A model generated the notes under the pieces. That model was not told where the DNA came from and did no database searches. It worked only from the letters and a program-made list of their open reading frames with translations. Positions 34,356 to 43,981 of a stretch of 64,000 nucleotides of DNA are shown here, one piece after another. Each line of letters opens with the position of its first letter. Position 1 is the first letter of the stretch. The translations under genes were made by a program, and so were the position numbers. The stretch is from Thalassobacillus devorans (GTDB taxonomy: Bacteria; Bacillota; Bacilli; Bacillales; Halobacillaceae): the NCBI RefSeq assembly GCF_900176565.1, contig NZ_FXEH01000006.1, positions 496,001 to 560,000 of the forward strand. The letters run 5' to 3'.

Positions 34356-36269
34356 GTGAACATTGTGGAGAAAGTCGGTAGAAATGAACCGTGTCCATGT
34401 GGGAGCGGAAAGAAATATAAAAAGTGCTGCGGGAAATCGAATGTAGTGACATTCCCTACCCAGCAGATAGATGAAGAACTAAAAAACTTTCAACAACAAT
34501 TCCAGGAATATATGTTTGAATCTTATCCTTACCTGTTGCCTCATCGGGAACCTGAAACGGACGAAGATCAAATCCTGTTTTTGGTGAGCCTGCTATATCG
34601 TGGCATATTTGAACAGCTGAAGGATGGCATGACGCCTTATCAACATTTTTTATCGAAGCGTAAGAAAAATATTGTTCGGCCTGCGACGAGAAAAGCGGTT
34701 GAAAATTGGGAAAATACCATACCTGGATTTTTCTATCTGGAAGAAGTGGAAAGCGAAAGTGTTGTGGTGGTCCGTGATTATTTTCACGATCAAACCTATC
34801 GAGTGGATAGAGTAAGTATTCCGTTAGAAACAGAATACTTTGAAGAATTTCCGTTTTATCTCGGCCTATTATTCAACTGGGGGGAAAATTATAGTTTCCT
34901 TCCGATTGCTATGCCGGGTAGTGATGAGCTCAAAGATTATTATATCCAACAGCTCGAGAGGCGGAGAAAACAAGGTAATGCTATGATATCTGCGCCTGAC
35001 TATATAAAAGAGCATTTTTTACAGGAAGTGGAACATTGGCTCCATGATATGCCGAACTCGGTGCAGGATATATGGGATGGAAGACCGGAAGAACTGGAGG
35101 TATTGTTCCTGCTTGATGAACATGTTCCCCCTCACGTGCAAGGAAAGGAGGGGTATCATGGGCTAAAACACTTCTGGCAGAGTTTTTGTCAGGAGCACCA
35201 ACCGCAAATCAGAAAACCAGCTGTCCTTGCAGCTGCACTTGAATATTTCATGGTGGCGACGCCATTTTTCGAGCTGGAGGACTACGATGTCACGCAAAAG
35301 GAGATCGCTGAAAAATATCGTGTCAGTACCGGCAGTATCGTCCGCAGGTTTGATGAGTTTGAAGATTTCATTTTCCAGATGATGGATGAGAAGATGGGCG
35401 AGCATCAAGACGCGGTAGTTCGTAATGTGGAACCGGGGAAAAATATCGACATGGAAAAAAGCATTTATGAAATGCACAAAAAGATCGAAGCGTCAGGGCT
35501 TACGAATGAAGATGATATCAATCGCTTTATGAAGGAGCAGCACCACGAGCCTTTTACCCCAGCCAATGATAAGGAACGCGCCCAAATCCTTGCTTATAAT
35601 GCCATGCAGGTCGAGGACATCGACTTAAAGGAGGAGCTCGTAAACAAAGCGTTGGAGTATGATGATAAAAATATTGATGCGCTCGTCCTCCAGGCGCAAA
35701 TGGAAGAAGACGTTCTGAAGAAAGAAGTAGGCTTGTTAAAGGCAGAGAATACCGGGCTTCGTTCGATGCGACCGGAATGGAGACAGGATGATGACCACAG
35801 TATCTGGGGATTTATCGAAGCACGTCCGATGCTCCGAGCACAGGAAGCGACTGCGGATTTTTATGTAGAAAAAGGTGAAGTGGAAAAAGCGATCGAGGGT
35901 TATGAATATCTGTTGCACTATAACCCAAATGATAATCAGGGTATTCGCTTTAAACTGATGACGCTCTATTTAGAACAGAGAAAGGTTAAGAAGGCGCGTG
36001 AGCTGTTGGAGAAGTATCCGGAAGATCATACGGTGGATTTTTATTATGCAGAAGTGTTAATTGAAATTTTAGAAGGAAGTTCCTATGAAGAGATAAAGGA
36101 ATTGCTGGACAGAGCATTTGAGGCTAATTTATATATCATGGGTTTTATTACAGGGAGAACAGATCTGCCTGAAGAAATACCGGATCAGTATACACCAGGA
36201 TCACTGGAAGAGGCTACCGTCTATTATCATCGACATAAACATATCTGGGAGTCCGTGGGGCTACCTTAA
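34356..36269 (+). CDS. SEC-C metal-binding and TPR-containing protein
   Basis: The 637-residue protein opens with a SEC-C zinc motif, [19 protein letters not shown] (CxCx8CC), as found at the end of SecA. The rest is long and soluble. A helix-turn-helix-like stretch ([21 protein letters not shown]) lies near residues 313-333. A C-terminal set of tetratricopeptide helices begins near residue 415, including [20 protein letters not shown]. Function is unknown. The start is GTG 34356 or GTG 34365. The HTH-like stretch suggests nucleic-acid binding, but this is inference. Confidence 0.75.
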   Translation: MNIVEKVGRNEPCPCGSGKKYKKCCGKSNVVTFPTQQIDEELKNFQQQFQEYMFESYPYLLPHREPETDEDQILFLVSLLYRGIFEQLKDGMTPYQHFLSKRKKNIVRPATRKAVENWENTIPGFFYLEEVESESVVVVRDYFHDQTYRVDRVSIPLETEYFEEFPFYLGLLFNWGENYSFLPIAMPGSDELKDYYIQQLERRRKQGNAMISAPDYIKEHFLQEVEHWLHDMPNSVQDIWDGRPEELEVLFLLDEHVPPHVQGKEGYHGLKHFWQSFCQEHQPQIRKPAVLAAALEYFMVATPFFELEDYDVTQKEIAEKYRVSTGSIVRRFDEFEDFIFQMMDEKMGEHQDAVVRNVEPGKNIDMEKSIYEMHKKIEASGLTNEDDINRFMKEQHHEPFTPANDKERAQILAYNAMQVEDIDLKEELVNKALEYDDKNIDALVLQAQMEEDVLKKEVGLLKAENTGLRSMRPEWRQDDDHSIWGFIEARPMLRAQEATADFYVEKGEVEKAIEGYEYLLHYNPNDNQGIRFKLMTLYLEQRKVKKARELLEKYPEDHTVDFYYAEVLIEILEGSSYEEIKELLDRAFEANLYIMGFITGRTDLPEEIPDQYTPGSLEEATVYYHRHKHIWESVGLP

Positions 36270-36348
36270 CTTTATGACGCCAGGTATATATCAAAATGCC
36301 AGTCCCCTATGAAGATTCGGAGCCTGCCGAATAAACACAGTTAATATA

Positions 36349-36397
36349 AGTGCCAGACCCTATGTTGCAAATGCTTTAACAGGCAGGGGGTGGCACT
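36349..36397 (+). repeat. Family A hairpin repeat, copy 15
   Basis: AGTGCCAGACCCT and CAGGGGGTGGCACT arms flank TTGCAAATGCTTTAAC, followed by a T-run. It lies 26 bp upstream of array 5. Confidence 0.75.
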
Positions 36398-36422
36398 TTT
36401 TTCGTGAGAAGAAGGCTAACTA

Positions 36423-36682
36423 GGACAGGTTAGCCTCGGCGAGGGAAAAAGTTGTCCTTAAAGCAGGCGAATAAGGACAGGTTAGTCCCGGTGAAGGAAA
36501 AAGCTGTTCTTAAAGCAGTTGAATAAGGACGGGTTAGCCTCGGCGAGGGAAAAAGTTGTCCTTAAAGCAGGCGAATAAGGACAGGTTAGCCCCGGCGAGG
36601 GAAAAAGTTGTCCTTAAAGCAGGCGAATAAGGACAGGTTAGTTCCGGTGAAGGAAAAAGCTGTCCTTAAAGTAGGCGAATAA
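36423..36682 (+). repeat. Family B 52-bp tandem array 5 (5 units)
   Basis: Units start at 36423, 36475, 36527, 36579 and 36631, period 52. Inner units are nearly identical, with GGACAGGTTAGCC, GGGAAAAAGTTGTCC and TTAAAGCAGGCGAATAA. Confidence 0.92.
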
Positions 36683-36695
36683 GAGGGTGGGACTC

Positions 36696-36723
36696 AGGAC
36701 CTTCATCAAAAAGGTCCTTTTTT
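36696..36723. terminator. Terminator between array 5 and the gntR gene
   Basis: AGGACCTT and AAGGTCCT arms are followed by T on the plus strand. It sits at the 3' end of the minus-strand regulator and can stop readthrough. Confidence 0.6.
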
Positions 36724-37393
36724 ACTGCAATTCTTTAGCTGGCGAATATTGCTCATCAATCGTATCCATCTGTTTCAATACTTCATCTCTTCCGTGATAA
36801 ATATGTTCATGCATGGCGACACGAGCCCGTTCCATATCCTGTTCTTCGATTGCTTTTAACAGTGTCTTGTGAGCTTCCAGCGAATGCCTGAGCTGCTCTT
36901 CATTGAACCAGTAGAAGGAACGGAAAATCAGTGGAACGACGACCACTTTCGTGATGTGGGAATAAATATGCGGGTTTTGTGAGGCGTTGATGACGGCGTT
37001 ATGGAACTGGTGATTGATATCCAGAATATTCTCGATTGTCGTCTCGCCTGTTTTGATATAGTTGTCGATTGCCTTTTCATAGGAGTCGTTCGCCAGTCGC
37101 ATATTTTCAAGATCGGCTTCGGTCCGGTGGGTGGCTGCCTGGGAAGCGGCATAGCCTTCCAACAGTGTCCGCAGGTCATAGATTTGCTGGATGTCCTTTT
37201 TCGTGAAATGACGGACGCGGACGCCTCGTTTCATGGAAACGGTAAGCCCTTCTGATTCTAATTGTTTTAAAGCTTCCCGGATTGGTGTCCGGCTCGTCTC
37301 TAGTTTTTTTGCTAAAAACTCTTCTGTCAGCCGCATTTTGGGCGGAAACTCTCCGTGTAAAATGGAACGTTTGATTGATTCATAGATGGTCAT
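36722..37393 (-). CDS. GntR-family regulator with FCD domain
   Basis: The 223-residue protein has an N-terminal winged helix (EEFLAKKLETSRTPIREALK, then QLESEGLTV) and a C-terminal helical FCD ligand domain. His and Asp residues in LDINHQFHNAVINAS and the ARVAMHEHIYHGRD block are the usual metal/acid-binding positions. It is divergent from the CoA-transferase operon, and three identical TTGTATACAA palindromes lie in the gap, so it almost certainly controls both. The effector is likely the carboxylic acid degraded by the operon. Confidence 0.9.
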   Translation of the reverse strand: MTIYESIKRSILHGEFPPKMRLTEEFLAKKLETSRTPIREALKQLESEGLTVSMKRGVRVRHFTKKDIQQIYDLRTLLEGYAASQAATHRTEADLENMRLANDSYEKAIDNYIKTGETTIENILDINHQFHNAVINASQNPHIYSHITKVVVVPLIFRSFYWFNEEQLRHSLEAHKTLLKAIEEQDMERARVAMHEHIYHGRDEVLKQMDTIDEQYSPAKELQ

Positions 37394-37416
37394 TCGTTCA
37401 ACCTCCCCTTACTTCA

Positions 37417-37427
37417 TTGTATACAAA
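37417..37427. promoter_or_regulatory. GntR operator 1
   Basis: The palindrome TTGTATACAA lies 24 bp before the gntR start, where it would block gntR transcription. Confidence 0.75.
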
Positions 37428-37458
37428 CAGGGTGGCTTCATCAAACGAATATAGGTCA

Positions 37459-37469
37459 TTGTATACAAA
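37459..37469. promoter_or_regulatory. GntR operator 2
   Basis: A second TTGTATACAA, 42 bp from the first, lies just upstream of TATAAT at 37475-37480. Confidence 0.75.
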
Positions 37470-37519
37470 GAAGGTATAATAAGCTTATTTTTTGTAATTT
37501 TAACAGACTGGGTTGAAAG

Positions 37520-37531
37520 TTTGTATACAAA
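37520..37531. promoter_or_regulatory. GntR operator 3
   Basis: TTTGTATACAAA, a perfect 12-bp palindrome, lies about 62 bp from operator 2 on the operon side. Confidence 0.75.
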
Positions 37532-37573
37532 CTGTTAGCATATAACACAACATTCTGAAAATTAATCCAATTT

Positions 37574-37587
37574 CGAAAGCGCTTTTA
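37574..37587 (+). promoter_or_regulatory. Candidate cre site (CcpA binding)
   Basis: CGAAAGCGCTTTTA has the symmetric AAAGCGCTTT core of catabolite-responsive elements with mismatches at two outer positions. It lies between the GntR operators and the first operon gene. Confidence 0.5.
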
Positions 37588-37630
37588 TCCGAAGGAAGCA
37601 AAAGACCAGCAGCTATAAAAAGACAAAGAG

Positions 37631-38836
37631 GTGTATGGCATGATGCAAAGTTTAGAAGGTATCAAGGTATTGGAGATGGGAAGCTTGATTGCCGGGCCGT
37701 TCGCGGGCAGGCTGATGGCTGAAAACGGGGCCGATGTCATTAAAGTGGAACCGCCGAAGAAAGGCGACCCGCTCCGTGATTGGAGACATGTGTACGAAGG
37801 GACTTCATTATGGTGGAGACTCCAGTCGAGAAATAAGAAGTCGATCACTGTTGATTTGAAAAGTGAGGAAGGGCAGGAAATCATCAAGTCCTTGATCATG
37901 GAATGCGATATCCTGATTGAAAATTTCCGGCCGGGGACCTTGGAAAAATGGAACCTTAGCTATGAGGAATTGTCGGCGATCAATCCCGGACTGATTATGG
38001 TGAGAGTTTCCGGATACGGTCAGACGGGGCCATATCGTGACAAGCCGGGATTTGGCAGTGTCGGGGAATCGATGGGAGGCCTTCGCCATCTGACCGGCTA
38101 TCCGGATCAGGCGCCGACGCGGGTCGGTGTCAGCCTTGGGGATTCTGTTGCTGCCATGTATGCCGTAATTGGCGCCATGATGGCGATTTATCACCGGGAC
38201 GTGAAAGGTACAGGAAAAGGGCAGGTCATTGATGTGGCGTTATACGAAGCAGTATTCAGCCTGCTGGAAGGTGCGCTTCCTGAATTCGATAAGGTAGGTG
38301 CAGTCCGTGAGCGTACAGGAACTTCCTTGCCGGGCATCGCTCCTTCAAATACATACGAATGCAGCGATGGTAAGTATGTTGTCATCGGTGGTAATGGCGA
38401 TGCGATTTTCAAGCGACTGATGGATGTGGTTGGACGTCCGGAGCTGGGTGAAGATGAGCGTTATCAGAGTAACAGCGGACGCGCGGCTGATGCTGATTTT
38501 CTCGATGAAGTGATTGAAGCCTGGACAAAAACGGTCGATTTTGAAACCGCTTTAGCGAAACTTGATGAAGCGCGTGTGCCAGCGGGGCCTATATACAGCA
38601 TCGAAGATATCGTGAAGGATCCGCATTACTTGAGCAGGGAAATGATCCAGAACTTCCAGCTGGGTGAGGGCGAAACTCTGAAAGTTCCTGGTGTAGTTCC
38701 TAAAATGAGTGAAACACCAGGGGAGACGAAGTGGCTCGGACCTGAACTTGGACAGCATACCGATGAAGTGATGAAGGACTGGCTGACGTATGATGAAGAA
38801 AAAATTGCAGCTTTGAAAGCCCAGGGCATCATTTAG
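37631..38836 (+). CDS. Class III (CaiB/BaiF) CoA-transferase
   Basis: The start is ATG 37640 or 37643 behind GAGGTGTATGGC; the first ATG at 37631 overlaps that site. The protein of about 398 residues has the family start LEGIKVLEMGSLIAGPFAGR and NKKSITVDLKSEEGQEI. It also has GYGQTGPYRDKPGFG and the catalytic Asp in GVSLGDSVAAMYAV. Class III enzymes move CoA between carboxylic acids. As first gene of a GntR-controlled operon with an HMG-CoA-lyase-type enzyme, it likely activates a 3-hydroxy-acid such as citramalate or HMG before cleavage. Confidence 0.9.
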   Translation: MYGMMQSLEGIKVLEMGSLIAGPFAGRLMAENGADVIKVEPPKKGDPLRDWRHVYEGTSLWWRLQSRNKKSITVDLKSEEGQEIIKSLIMECDILIENFRPGTLEKWNLSYEELSAINPGLIMVRVSGYGQTGPYRDKPGFGSVGESMGGLRHLTGYPDQAPTRVGVSLGDSVAAMYAVIGAMMAIYHRDVKGTGKGQVIDVALYEAVFSLLEGALPEFDKVGAVRERTGTSLPGIAPSNTYECSDGKYVVIGGNGDAIFKRLMDVVGRPELGEDERYQSNSGRAADADFLDEVIEAWTKTVDFETALAKLDEARVPAGPIYSIEDIVKDPHYLSREMIQNFQLGEGETLKVPGVVPKMSETPGETKWLGPELGQHTDEVMKDWLTYDEEKIAALKAQGII

Positions 38837-38851
38837 AAAGGAGGAGGAAAC

Positions 38852-39757
38852 TTGACACGGATTTATATTCAGGAAGTTGCAACAAGGGACGGTTTCCAAA
38901 TGGAAGATCGTTTCGTACCGACAGATGACAAAATTGCATTGATCGATCAGTTGAGTAATTCCGGAGTAGACAAAATTGAAGTCACCTCGTTCGTTTCACC
39001 GAAGGCCATTCCAAATCTAAGGGATGCGGAGGAAGTGATGAATGGGATCAAGCGTAAGGAAGATGTCACTTACACGACTTTGATACCGAACGTCCGTGGA
39101 GCAGAGCGGGCAGCAGCGTGTCAGGCGGATGAAGTCAACCTCGTCGCTTCTGTCAGTGAAACGCATAACAGGAAAAACGTAAGGCGTACTGTCGATGAGT
39201 CGTTTGCCAGTTTTAAAGAGATTGCCGACTACTTATCCGGGACAGGAATTGATATTAATGGAACGCTTGCTACGACATTCGGCTGCCCGTTTGAAGGATC
39301 GATAGCTGAGGACCGTGTCCTGGAGCTTGCGGAAGTGTACCTTGAATTAGGAGCAGGTGGGATCACCCTTGCTGATACGACAGGGATGGCAACGCCGAAT
39401 CAGGTACATGGCTTATGTGAAAAAGTGCGTGACCGCTGGCCGGATCTTCCGGTAACCCTTCATTTCCATAATACAAGAGGGATGGGGCTCGCCAATGTCA
39501 TTGAAGGAATTCGCGCAGGTGTGACCCGATATGATGCTTCGCTTGGAGGTCTGGGCGGCTGTCCATTTGCTCCGGGGGCAACCGGAAATATTTGCACGGA
39601 GGACCTTGTCCATATGCTCGCCTTTATGGGCTATGACGTGAATGCGGATTTGGACAAGCTGATGGACTTATCCAAACATCTGGAAACGTTAGTAGGTCAC
39701 GAAGTTCCAGGTCAGGTTATCAAAGCAGGCAAAATCACGGACTTGCATGAGCAGTAA
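38852..39757 (+). CDS. HMG-CoA lyase family enzyme (possible citramalyl-CoA lyase)
   Basis: The 301-residue TIM-barrel protein carries the DRE-TIM metallolyase start EVATRDGFQMEDRFVPTDDK, the metal-binding LHFHNTRGMGLANV, and the catalytic Cys loop in GLGGCPFAPGATGN. Such enzymes cleave 3-hydroxy-3-methyl acyl-CoAs to acetyl-CoA and a keto acid. Pairing with a class III CoA-transferase is seen for (R)-citramalate breakdown. That makes citramalyl-CoA a reasonable but unproven substrate; HMG-CoA is the other. The start is TTG 38852 after AAAGGAGGAGG. Confidence 0.85.
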   Translation: MTRIYIQEVATRDGFQMEDRFVPTDDKIALIDQLSNSGVDKIEVTSFVSPKAIPNLRDAEEVMNGIKRKEDVTYTTLIPNVRGAERAAACQADEVNLVASVSETHNRKNVRRTVDESFASFKEIADYLSGTGIDINGTLATTFGCPFEGSIAEDRVLELAEVYLELGAGGITLADTTGMATPNQVHGLCEKVRDRWPDLPVTLHFHNTRGMGLANVIEGIRAGVTRYDASLGGLGGCPFAPGATGNICTEDLVHMLAFMGYDVNADLDKLMDLSKHLETLVGHEVPGQVIKAGKITDLHEQ

Positions 39758-39834
39758 ACAGTTTCTAAGTAAGCAAAGTCTTTTTTTTTACACTTTTAAA
39801 TCTGAAAATTTTGAAATAAAAGGAGGCAACACAC

Positions 39835-40086
39835 GTGGGCAGCGAAAAAAGAGAACCGATCAAAAACCCGAGAATTTGGATCATATTAGGAATCTTGCTT
39901 GCGATGATTACCCCTTGGTATTTCCCGGACAGCTTCGGTGAGATACTCGTTTATGGTGTACCGCTCTGGGCTGTGATCATCATTTTGTCGTCATTATTAT
40001 TGTCTGCTTATTTATCGTATGTGCTGAAGTATCACTGGATGCTGGAAGAAGACGAGGAAGAAGCCGAACAGAAAGGAGCGAAATAA
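39835..40086 (+). CDS. Small membrane partner of SSS symporter (DUF3311-like)
   Basis: The 83-residue protein has two membrane segments, IWIILGILLAMITPWYF and VPLWAVIIILSSLLLSAYL. It ends in an acidic tail (EEDEEEAEQKGAK). The start is GTG 39835 behind AAAGGAGGCAAC. Its stop is 3 bp before the symporter gene. Small two-helix proteins of this sort precede sodium:solute symporters in many Bacilli operons and probably assist the carrier. Confidence 0.8.
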   Translation: MGSEKREPIKNPRIWIILGILLAMITPWYFPDSFGEILVYGVPLWAVIIILSSLLLSAYLSYVLKYHWMLEEDEEEAEQKGAK

Positions 40087-40089
40087 GCT

Positions 40090-41577
40090 ATGGAATTAGC
40101 ATTCTCCGGTTGGTCCGGTATTTTAATTTTGGCCATGTATGGGTTGATCATGCTTGGTGTCGGGGTTGTCACTTTTTTGCGCAACCGACATATCCATCAA
40201 AGTCTTGATGAGTATTACCTTGGCGGCAGGGGACTTGGTGTCATGGTCCTGTTTTTCACTTTTTTTGCAACACAGTACAGCGGAAATACCGTTGTCGGTT
40301 ATCCGCCGTCCGCTTATCGGATGGGGTATGAATACTTAGTTTCTGTACCATTTTTTATTACCATTATTATGGCATACTTATTGTTCGCTCCACGGTTATA
40401 TCGACTGGGCAAAAAATACCGTCTCGTAACCCCTGCTCAGTGGTTTGAAAAACGATATAAGTCAAAAGCAGTTACGATTCTGGCGTCGCTATTGATGCTT
40501 TATGGCTTGGGTAATTACCTGCTGGAGCAGCTCGTTGCCATCGGTCAAGGGGTTTCCGGTCTGACTGGCGGTACGATTCCTTATCAGGTAGGCGTTGTCT
40601 TCTTCGTCATCATTATGGTCATTTACGGCTGGCTTGGAGGAATGCGTTCGGTTGCCTATACAGATACAATGCAAGGGATCGCGCTGTTATTCGGTGTGTT
40701 CATGCTGTTGATCGGTTCGATTATTTATTTTGGCGGCCTGCCTACATCAGCTGATTACATGCAAGCCTACTCTCCAGAAAAGTTAGGTGTACCTGATGGT
40801 CCGGGCGTCATGAACTGGTTCAGCCTTCTTGTAATGATCGGTATCGGTGCGGCTGTCTATCCACATGCAATCCAGCGGATTTTTGCAGCCAAAAGTGAGC
40901 GGACACTGAAACGCTCATTCAGCAGAATGGCCTGGATGCCTTTTTTGACTGCCGGTGTTGTATTCATCATTGGAATTATCGGAATTAACGCTTACCCTGG
41001 GTTGACCGAGGGTGAATCCGAGCAGCTGGTCGGGATGATGGCCAGTGCTGTCGCAAGTCAGAACGTTATATTCTATTGGGCAATGGTTCTCTTGTTTGGC
41101 GGCGTCATTGCAGCTATTGTGTCGACGGCTGATTCCGTATTGCTTACTTTTTCTTCGATTATTTCGAACGACTTGTACGGCAGCTATATTAACCCGGATG
41201 CATCCGAGAAGAAGAAGCTATTAGTAGGGAAATTGGTAGGGCTGGTTGCTGTAGGAATTCTAATTTTGGTAGCCTGGTTCCCGCCTGGCACGTTGTATCA
41301 GATTTTCGTTCTGAAATTTGAATTGCTCGTGCAAATCGCACCCGGTCTGATCATCGGGTTATATTGGAACCGTCTTCATACGAAAGCGGTGTTCGCCGGT
41401 ATGCTGGTCGGTACGATTATCGCTTCTTCCATGACGTTGTTCGGCCTTTCTTACTTTGGAATCGCCAACGGCCTCTGGGGTCTTTTGGTCAACGTAGGAA
41501 TCTGTGTCGTTGGCAGTCTGTTTATGACTGTATCTGTTGTGGAGGAAAAAGAAGCGAAGCAAGTCATTGGCATGTAG
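40090..41577 (+). CDS. Sodium:solute symporter (SSS family)
   Basis: The 495-residue membrane protein has about 13 hydrophobic segments. It contains DEYYLGGRGLGVMVLFFTFFA, the GNTVVGYPPSAYRMGY block, and the sodium-site region STADSVLLTFSSIISNDLYG. SSS carriers use the sodium gradient to import acids, sugars or amino acids. As part of the GntR-controlled operon it should take up the acid that the CoA-transferase uses. The start is ATG 40090. Confidence 0.9.
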   Translation: MELAFSGWSGILILAMYGLIMLGVGVVTFLRNRHIHQSLDEYYLGGRGLGVMVLFFTFFATQYSGNTVVGYPPSAYRMGYEYLVSVPFFITIIMAYLLFAPRLYRLGKKYRLVTPAQWFEKRYKSKAVTILASLLMLYGLGNYLLEQLVAIGQGVSGLTGGTIPYQVGVVFFVIIMVIYGWLGGMRSVAYTDTMQGIALLFGVFMLLIGSIIYFGGLPTSADYMQAYSPEKLGVPDGPGVMNWFSLLVMIGIGAAVYPHAIQRIFAAKSERTLKRSFSRMAWMPFLTAGVVFIIGIIGINAYPGLTEGESEQLVGMMASAVASQNVIFYWAMVLLFGGVIAAIVSTADSVLLTFSSIISNDLYGSYINPDASEKKKLLVGKLVGLVAVGILILVAWFPPGTLYQIFVLKFELLVQIAPGLIIGLYWNRLHTKAVFAGMLVGTIIASSMTLFGLSYFGIANGLWGLLVNVGICVVGSLFMTVSVVEEKEAKQVIGM

Positions 41578-41634
41578 GGGCAAATAGGTTTACTCTCTAT
41601 TTATAGCAGTTTGATAGAAAAGAGATGACATACT

Positions 41635-42891
41635 ATGGAAAAACCTGCAACAGCACTCTCACCAGCGAACAAGTTCGAGCCGTGGCGGATGTTGCTGTGG
41701 CTATTGATGGCACAGATCATGGTCGCGTTCATCGGCCGCAGCCTCGGACCGCTTGGTGTATTGATTGAAGAAGATCTTTCCTTAACAAAAGCACAAGTCG
41801 GACTGCTGCCGTCTGCCCTTTTTCTCGGGCAGGCGGTTGCCTCTATTCCGACCGGTTTCTTGGCGGACCGCTTCGGTTCCCGGCCATTACTGATGGTAAT
41901 GTCGGTGACACTCGGTGTCAGTTTTTTATTGATGACACTGCAGCATAACTATGTCCTGGTATTGCTGTTAATTGTCATTGGCGGGATCGGCTATGGCGGG
42001 ATGCATCCGACGACCAATCGCGGGATCGTATATTGGCATGAACAAAAACAGCGAGGTACCGCGATGGGTATCAAGCAGATGGGAATCACGTTCGGTTCGG
42101 CATTGGCTGCGATTTTACTGTTGCCGCTTGCCGAGACGCATGGCTGGAGAGTTGTCGTCTTGCTTGCCTGTATCGGGCTGATTGTGACGGGAGTAATTGC
42201 TTACTTTTTATACAGTGACCCCGAGCAGGAGAAGGATTACAACCGGGTAAAGGGGGCGCCAGGCAGTACGTTTAAATCGATTGCCGCAATGGCAAAAAAC
42301 AAAGCATTGTTGTTGATCAGTCTGTGTGCGATGGGCATCAATGGCTCGCAAATGGCATTAAATACATATCTTGTTCTGTTTGCCTATGAACAGCTTGGCA
42401 TCAATCTTGTGTTAGCCGGATTATTGCTGGTTGTTTCTGAGGTTGGCGGCTCGTTTGGACGGATCGGCTGGGGCGTTATCAGTGACCGTGTCTTTGGTGG
42501 GGAGCGGCTGAAAGTGATGGCGATTATTGTGACGATTACACTGGTAGCCAGCGCAGTCGTGGCCTTTTTACCGTCGGGAACGCCGTATGGTCTGCTCGTC
42601 CCGCTGTTTTTTGTATTCGGATTTGCGGTATCCGGTTTCAATGGCATCTGGATGAACCTGGCGTCAGAGCTGGTGCCGAAAGAGCAGGCCGGCTTATCGA
42701 GCGGCTTCAGCATTACGCTCGGCTCCATGGGGGTCATTTTTCTGCCGCCATTGTTCGGACTCGTTGTTGACCAGACACAAGGGTATATGTTCGGCTGGCT
42801 GTTGATTTCCTTCTTGATGATTGTCGTCATGTTTTTATTAACGTTATTGAATAAGTTGAAAAAAGAGCAGGAAAGGAGCTATGGACAGTGA
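41635..42891 (+). CDS. MFS transporter
   Basis: The 418-residue protein has 12 membrane segments and the MFS loop motif GFLADRFGSRPLL between helices 2 and 3. It reads GRSLGPLGVLIEEDLSLTKAQ near the N-terminus, similar to organic-acid and nitrate-type MFS carriers. It is the second carrier in the operon and may handle a related acid or export a product. ATG 41635 follows AAAAGAGATGACATACT. Its end overlaps the next gene by 4 bp, showing coupled translation. Confidence 0.85.
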   Translation: MEKPATALSPANKFEPWRMLLWLLMAQIMVAFIGRSLGPLGVLIEEDLSLTKAQVGLLPSALFLGQAVASIPTGFLADRFGSRPLLMVMSVTLGVSFLLMTLQHNYVLVLLLIVIGGIGYGGMHPTTNRGIVYWHEQKQRGTAMGIKQMGITFGSALAAILLLPLAETHGWRVVVLLACIGLIVTGVIAYFLYSDPEQEKDYNRVKGAPGSTFKSIAAMAKNKALLLISLCAMGINGSQMALNTYLVLFAYEQLGINLVLAGLLLVVSEVGGSFGRIGWGVISDRVFGGERLKVMAIIVTITLVASAVVAFLPSGTPYGLLVPLFFVFGFAVSGFNGIWMNLASELVPKEQAGLSSGFSITLGSMGVIFLPPLFGLVVDQTQGYMFGWLLISFLMIVVMFLLTLLNKLKKEQERSYGQ

Positions 42892-43496
42892 AATTCAATC
42901 CATCAGAACTAGAAACGAACCAAGTATATAAACTACTGTCGGGGTCAGTCGTGCCGCGTCCGATCGCCTGGGTGTCGACGATTTCAAACGATGGCATCCT
43001 GAACCTGGCCCCTTACAGCTTTTTTACCGTTGCTTCACGGAAACCGCCAATGCTTTGTATCTCGGTGGGTCCAGGTGTAGGGGAGCGTGTGGGAACGGTC
43101 AAAGATACACTGACCAACACTCGTGATAATGGTGAATTCGTGATCAATATAGCGACGACTCCGTTAGGGAATGAACTGCAAAAGACAGCGGAGCATGTCC
43201 CGGCTGAAATTGATGAATTCGCCGAAGCGGGACTGACTGCGGTTGAGAGTGAACTCGTGAAGCCGAGGCGCGTGAAGGAAGCACCGATTCAAATGGAGTG
43301 CCGGCTGCACCAGATCGTCCCACTTGGCAGTGATCATCTAGTGATTGGCGAGTTGGTCATGTATCACATTAAGGAAGAGTTTTATCAGGAAGCCTATAAA
43401 GTGAACCTGGAACAGCTGCGTCCCCTCGGCCGGCTTGCGAATCAGTTCAGCGAAAGCAAGGACTTTTTCACATTGCCGAAAGAGGATCTGGAATAG
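42888..43496 (+). CDS. Flavin reductase family protein (FMN-binding split barrel)
   Basis: The 202-residue protein begins KFNPSELETNQVYKLLSG. It carries PRPIAWVSTISNDGILNLAP and the YSFFTVASRKPPMLCISV block, the FMN-binding core of this family. Such proteins reduce FMN or act with monooxygenases. No monooxygenase is in the operon, so the role is unclear. The start is GTG 42888, overlapping the MFS stop. It is the last gene of the operon. Confidence 0.85.
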   Translation: MKFNPSELETNQVYKLLSGSVVPRPIAWVSTISNDGILNLAPYSFFTVASRKPPMLCISVGPGVGERVGTVKDTLTNTRDNGEFVINIATTPLGNELQKTAEHVPAEIDEFAEAGLTAVESELVKPRRVKEAPIQMECRLHQIVPLGSDHLVIGELVMYHIKEEFYQEAYKVNLEQLRPLGRLANQFSESKDFFTLPKEDLE

Positions 43497-43506
43497 ACCC
43501 GCTATG

Positions 43507-43890
43507 CTAGGAAGGAAAGTGGTTTTCTTTTATATTCCTTATGATTTTTGCAATCAAACGGACCACCAATTTTCCTATTAAGAGGACAATTCCTGTGAAA
43601 ATTACTACTGAATCCTGAGTCAAGGGTTTAAACCAGGTCACATTAGGTGGAGTGATCCATTCTTTTCCCAGCAATACCGACACCATGATAGTTACGAGAT
43701 TTACGGCCATGATATAACGGAGTTTGACCTTTACAGACAACAAACCGACCACAATCACGAATAAAATTGTGCCAGGAAACAGGAAAGGAGCTTCTCCTCC
43801 ATTTATGTATTGAGTGGTTTCGTAGTAATGAAATAAAAACGGTAGTGGCACTAAAGAAAGCAACAGCCATATTAACTTGATGATGAACAC
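43507..43890 (-). CDS. Hypothetical membrane protein
   Basis: The 127-residue product has four hydrophobic segments: residues about 2-18, 37-53, 59-75 and 94-114. It ends in a basic tail (KIIRNIKENHFPS). No family was recognised. It converges on the flavin reductase gene with only 10 bp between them and no clear terminator. The minus-strand ribosome binding site is AGGAGGTG before 43890. Confidence 0.55.
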   Translation of the reverse strand: MFIIKLIWLLLSLVPLPFLFHYYETTQYINGGEAPFLFPGTILFVIVVGLLSVKVKLRYIMAVNLVTIMVSVLLGKEWITPPNVTWFKPLTQDSVVIFTGIVLLIGKLVVRLIAKIIRNIKENHFPS

Positions 43891-43981
43891 CTCCTTTTTA
43901 CTTGATATAAATTATAAATGTTCATGGTACCACATAAAAATGCCTAACACCCACTCTGTTATCGAAAAGACGTGCCTAAGA

